Origin: Bacillota bacterium
Lineage (GTDB): Bacteria > Bacillota > Clostridia > Lachnospirales > Lachnospiraceae
Length of the DNA: 64,000 bases
Direction of reading: 5' to 3'
Assembly: GCA_023420935.1 (NCBI GenBank)
Contig: JAEZUR010000100.1
Span: forward strand, 1 to 64,000
The position numbers and the translations under genes were made by a program. Below the pieces are notes generated by a model. That model saw nothing but the letters and a program-made list of their open reading frames with translations, did not search any database and had not been told where the DNA came from. Below, piece after piece: positions 61,467 through 64,000 of this stretch (position 1 is its first letter; every line of letters starts with the position of its first letter).

Positions 61467-62030
61467 CTAAATCATATGGCCTTGTAGCTGTTCGTTCTCT
61501 GGAATAAAAATTTTAGATAGCGCTTTATCTTCTGAACCATAATTCTTAAGAGCATAAAGTTTACATAAAGCATCATATGTTTTTCTAGAATATTTTAAAT
61601 TAAATAACACAGCGATACGGTCAAGGACAAAAGGTGCTACTGCATATCCCCATTCAGTATTGTCCTTTATTACGCTTGCCTTATCGTAAATAGTAGGTGT
61701 TATGATTTGTTCTTTTCCTGTAACAGTATTGGTTGCATAAAATTCTAAATAACCAGACTGATCATTGATTCTAAATGATAATTCACATAATTGATTTGGA
61801 GTATCTTGAATGTTTAATTTCAATAAATTGCTAGAACCTAAATCAGTGGATGATTCTTCTAAATTTAAACTTAATTTATTTAACTCATTCTTTCTAATTA
61901 ATCCAATTAATTTGTCAATGCTTTCTTGATTTAAAACATTACTATTCACATTATTCTTTTTATCCACAAGAAAATTTACTAGAGTATCAATTTCATTCTG
62001 GGTTAATAATGATAAGTTTGGATCGTTCAT
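61467..62030 (-). CDS. Hypothetical protein with two FliM/FliN-like N-terminal motifs
   Basis: Protein of 187 aa. The first 60 residues hold two copies of a motif like the LSQxEIDxL start of flagellar switch proteins: SLLTQNEIDTLVNFL and VLNQESIDKLIGLI. The remainder (about 70-187) is an unrecognised mixed domain (LCELSFRINDQSGYLEFYA, SVIKDNTEWGYAVAPFVLDRI). In FliM this motif binds CheY-P, so a link to chemotaxis is possible but untested. ATG 62030 has GGAGGG 7 nt upstream. Confidence 0.68.
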   Translation of the reverse strand: MNDPNLSLLTQNEIDTLVNFLVDKKNNVNSNVLNQESIDKLIGLIRKNELNKLSLNLEESSTDLGSSNLLKLNIQDTPNQLCELSFRINDQSGYLEFYATNTVTGKEQIITPTIYDKASVIKDNTEWGYAVAPFVLDRIAVLFNLKYSRKTYDALCKLYALKNYGSEDKALSKIFIPENEQLQGHMI

Positions 62031-62144
62031 GGTAAGCCCTCCCACAATATAGTTTTATATCATAAACTAATTACCTGTTTATGTCCCAATATGATATTAT
62101 TATACCCTTATAAGAAGGAATTTTCAATCATTTGAAAAATTTAG

Positions 62145-63161
62145 TTAAATTTGTCGTTTATGGAAAATGAGTTTTTGCTGTATTGTAAAACTCAACAGGA
62201 ATAATATTACCTCAGTTATTATTTTTGCAAAAACCAAAGATAGATTTATGGAATGAATAAAAAAGTAAATAAAAATATAGTTGCAGAAAAGGATAATGCC
62301 CGCTAGAACACAATATTTTAAAAAGGCAATTGCCTTTCCTTTCGCTTGAAATACTATTTTTTTGTTCAAAAAATAATTACATAGAGAACTTAGAACTCTA
62401 GCCCCAATTACAGATAAGAGTAATTGATTGGTAATTGATTGAAATACCAGTACCAAAATAAAATCTAGAATACCACTTGCAAAGGAAGATAAACTAAATT
62501 TTATGATGGGTAGATAAATGCGGATGGAATCCAGAATTGGTTGGAAATGTGTACCTTTATTTCTATTATCATAGATGGTTTGGATTGGAATACTGAAGAA
62601 ATGGTATCCGGCAGCTTTTGCTTGTAGCAATTGGTTCATTTCATATTCAAACCGCGAGCCTTTCACGTGAATCAACCATTGGAGCATATTTGCAGAGAAT
62701 CCTCTGAGTCCTGTCTGTGTATCAGTGACTTTACTACCAATCAGACCGGTAAAGATTACTCTGGTTAGTTTATTACCGATTAGACTCTTTAGTGGAACAT
62801 TGCCTTCAAATTCTCGACAGCCCAAGATAATAGAAGAGTCATGAAATGGGATTGCGTCCGCAATTTTTTTAATATCTTGCCAGGTGTGTTGACCATCACA
62901 ATCCGCACATATAACACCTTCTTTTTCATGGTGTTCTATTGCATATGAAAATGCAGTTTTTAAAGCTGCTCCTTTTCCTTCGTTATGAGCGTGATGTAAC
63001 ACAGTACAACCTGCATCTAGCGCATTTTGAAAAATGGAACTGCAATGTTTCGAACTTCCGTCATTGACTAGTACTATTTCGTAAGAAACATGGTTTTTGA
63101 TGTCTTTTATTAACGATAAAAGCTTATGATCAGGTTCATATGCAGGAATAATAATTTTCAA
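62145..63161 (-). CDS. Glycosyltransferase family 2 fused to GtrA-like membrane domain
   Basis: Protein of 338 aa. The N-terminal GT2 domain (about 1-215) has IIIPAYEPDHKLLSLI, VLVNDGSS, ADCDGQHTWQDI and the DPM-type DTQTGLRGF. The C-terminal GtrA-like domain (about 220-338) has four membrane segments, including RVLSSLCNYFLNKKIVF. The GT2 part resembles enzymes that make polyprenyl-phosphate sugars; GtrA proteins are proposed to flip them. The start is TTG with GAGGT upstream. It stands alone on the minus strand. Confidence 0.88.
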   Translation of the reverse strand: MKIIIPAYEPDHKLLSLIKDIKNHVSYEIVLVNDGSSKHCSSIFQNALDAGCTVLHHAHNEGKGAALKTAFSYAIEHHEKEGVICADCDGQHTWQDIKKIADAIPFHDSSIILGCREFEGNVPLKSLIGNKLTRVIFTGLIGSKVTDTQTGLRGFSANMLQWLIHVKGSRFEYEMNQLLQAKAAGYHFFSIPIQTIYDNRNKGTHFQPILDSIRIYLPIIKFSLSSFASGILDFILVLVFQSITNQLLLSVIGARVLSSLCNYFLNKKIVFQAKGKAIAFLKYCVLAGIILFCNYIFIYFFIHSINLSLVFAKIITEVILFLLSFTIQQKLIFHKRQI

Positions 63162-63300
63162 ATAGATAACCTCACTTTCTTTTTGTAAATAAAATCAATC
63201 ATATTATTCCCAAATTACATATCGTAAACCGAAGTATGTTTATTATTTAATGCGTATGAAAATCATGGAAGAAAAATGTAAAATATTAGTAAAAAAAGAG

Positions 63301-63329
63301 TTGACACAGATTACCGAAACGATTAATAT
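63301..63329 (+). promoter_or_regulatory. Consensus promoter before the leader peptide
   Basis: TTGACA (63301-63306), 17 nt, TAATAT (63324-63329). The leader runs about 135 nt to the terminator at 63472. Confidence 0.75.
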
Positions 63330-63424
63330 TATAGTGTAGGTTGTCAAACCAAGACGAATTATGGTATAAAAAGGTATAAAAGGTAAAAATTCATAGGAGC
63401 AGGTTCATTATGAGGAGGACATTT

Positions 63425-63472
63425 ATGAATGCAAGCTATGGTCAAAAATTGAATCACGTGGTAAAGATATAG
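63425..63472 (+). CDS. Putative 15-residue leader peptide
   Basis: ATG at 63425, with GAGGAGG 6 nt upstream, opens a frame MNASYGQKLNHVVKI ending in TAG at 63470-63472. The stop codon touches the first base of a terminator stem. A strong ribosome binding site for such a short frame, followed at once by a terminator and then by a response-regulator gene, is the plan of a translated attenuator. The codons show no obvious run of one amino acid. Confidence 0.5.
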   Translation: MNASYGQKLNHVVKI

Positions 63473-63499
63473 CCCAAAGGTATTTCTTTGGGCTTTTTT
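63472..63499 (+). terminator. Terminator or attenuator
   Basis: GCCCAAAG (63472-63479), loop GTATTT, CTTTGGGC (63486-63493), then T6. It lies between the promoter at 63301 and the gene at 63546. Confidence 0.85.
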
Positions 63500-63545
63500 A
63501 GTACGAAATTATTTCGTTGGGGTAAAACGAAAAAAGGGGGAAGGT

Positions 63546-64000
63546 ATGATCAGTCTTTTGGGTATTCGGGGTGCAGCTATTTTGGTGGTAGAAGATAATC
63601 AGATTAATCAGTTAGTAGCCAGAGAAATTTTGGAGAAAGAAGGCTTTTGGGTTGATATTGCAGAGAATGGGGCGATTGCAGTAGAAGCCATAGGAAAGAA
63701 ACAGTATGATTTGGTATTAATGGATCTACAAATGCCAGTAATGGACGGTTACTCTGCAACGGAACTTATACGACAACAAGGCTTTCATGATTTGCCAATT
63801 GTCGCTTTAAGCGCCGACGTTTCGGAAGGAACGATAGAAGGAGTAGAGAAAGCCGGAATGAATTATTTTCTAACCAAACCAATTAATCGAGAAGAGCTTT
63901 TTACTACATTTGTTAAATGGATTCCTCCTGGCAATCGCTTGGTGAAAGAAGTATTAAATCATAAGGAAGAAGAGATGTTGAATCAGTTTCGGGAGAAATT
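63546..64000 (+). CDS. Receiver-domain (CheY-like) response regulator, 3' end outside window
   Basis: At least 151 residues, open at the right edge. The receiver (about 10-130) has AILVVEDNQINQLVAREIL, the phospho-acceptor in LVLMDLQMPVMDGY, switch Ser in IVALSADVS and Lys in YFLTKPINREEL. The style is that of receivers found at the C-terminus of hybrid kinases, but here it starts the protein: ATG 63546 follows AGGGGGAAGG. What comes after residue 135 (VKEVLNHKEEEMLNQFREK) cannot be seen. Expression may depend on the upstream attenuator. Confidence 0.85.
   Translation, partial: MISLLGIRGAAILVVEDNQINQLVAREILEKEGFWVDIAENGAIAVEAIGKKQYDLVLMDLQMPVMDGYSATELIRQQGFHDLPIVALSADVSEGTIEGVEKAGMNYFLTKPINREELFTTFVKWIPPGNRLVKEVLNHKEEEMLNQFREK

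Overview
The window is AT-rich Firmicute DNA. AGGAGG-type ribosome binding sites, frequent GTG/TTG starts, spore genes (an SspF-like SASP and a CotF-like coat protein), a 6S RNA, AddAB, McsA-McsB-ClpC, a GH94 phosphorylase, xylose genes and maltodextrin genes together point to an anaerobic, spore-forming, plant-polysaccharide-using Lachnospiraceae, most like Lachnoclostridium (Clostridium) phytofermentans. The family placement is fairly secure; the species is an inference. No rRNA, tRNA, CRISPR array, transposase or prophage was seen.

Layout. 0-4.2 kb: end of galE, an OmpR-type regulator, then a c-di-GMP-I riboswitch with terminator in front of a chemoreceptor and an EAL phosphodiesterase, which could form a c-di-GMP feedback loop. 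4.3-13.6 kb: a small RNA candidate, a NYN-LOTUS protein, an AEC permease, a Big_2 surface protein, a two-component pair, 6S RNA, a sortase, an acyltransferase and a secreted transglutaminase-like protein. 13.9-25.7 kb: nadE-degV and addB-addA. 26.5-30 kb: SASP, then xylR and xylB divergent around a perfect operator. 30.2-33.4 kb: an accessory patch with a large putative polymorphic toxin, its overlapping immunity gene, a zinc-ribbon protein and a decayed AlbA/Schlafen-type gene. 33.5-40.2 kb: a LacI-type regulator and a maltodextrin ABC importer (no ATPase) with an intracellular GH13 enzyme; the same 12-bp operator lies on both promoters. 40.3-49.2 kb: hslO and a methyltransferase, a cellobiose-phosphorylase-type GH94, and two secreted envelope proteins (SH3 plus glucosaminidase; cohesin-like). 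49.7-53.4 kb: a metal (probably zinc) ABC import operon with unusual accessory proteins. 54.5-61.5 kb: a GntR (YtrA-type) gene in the place usually held by ctsR, then mcsA-mcsB-clpC and radA. 61.5-64 kb: a hypothetical protein, a GT2-GtrA protein, a 15-codon leader peptide with terminator, and the start of a receiver-domain protein.

The most unusual feature lies between the genes. At least four kinds of palindromic element (called A, B, C and D here) fill many of the larger gaps. In A, B and D the centre is conserved from copy to copy, while the flanking arms differ between copies but stay complementary within each copy. This looks like covariation or a palindrome-maintaining process. The second most interesting item is the GntR-for-CtsR swap, with a perfect 12-bp inverted repeat sitting on the promoter of the Clp stress operon.
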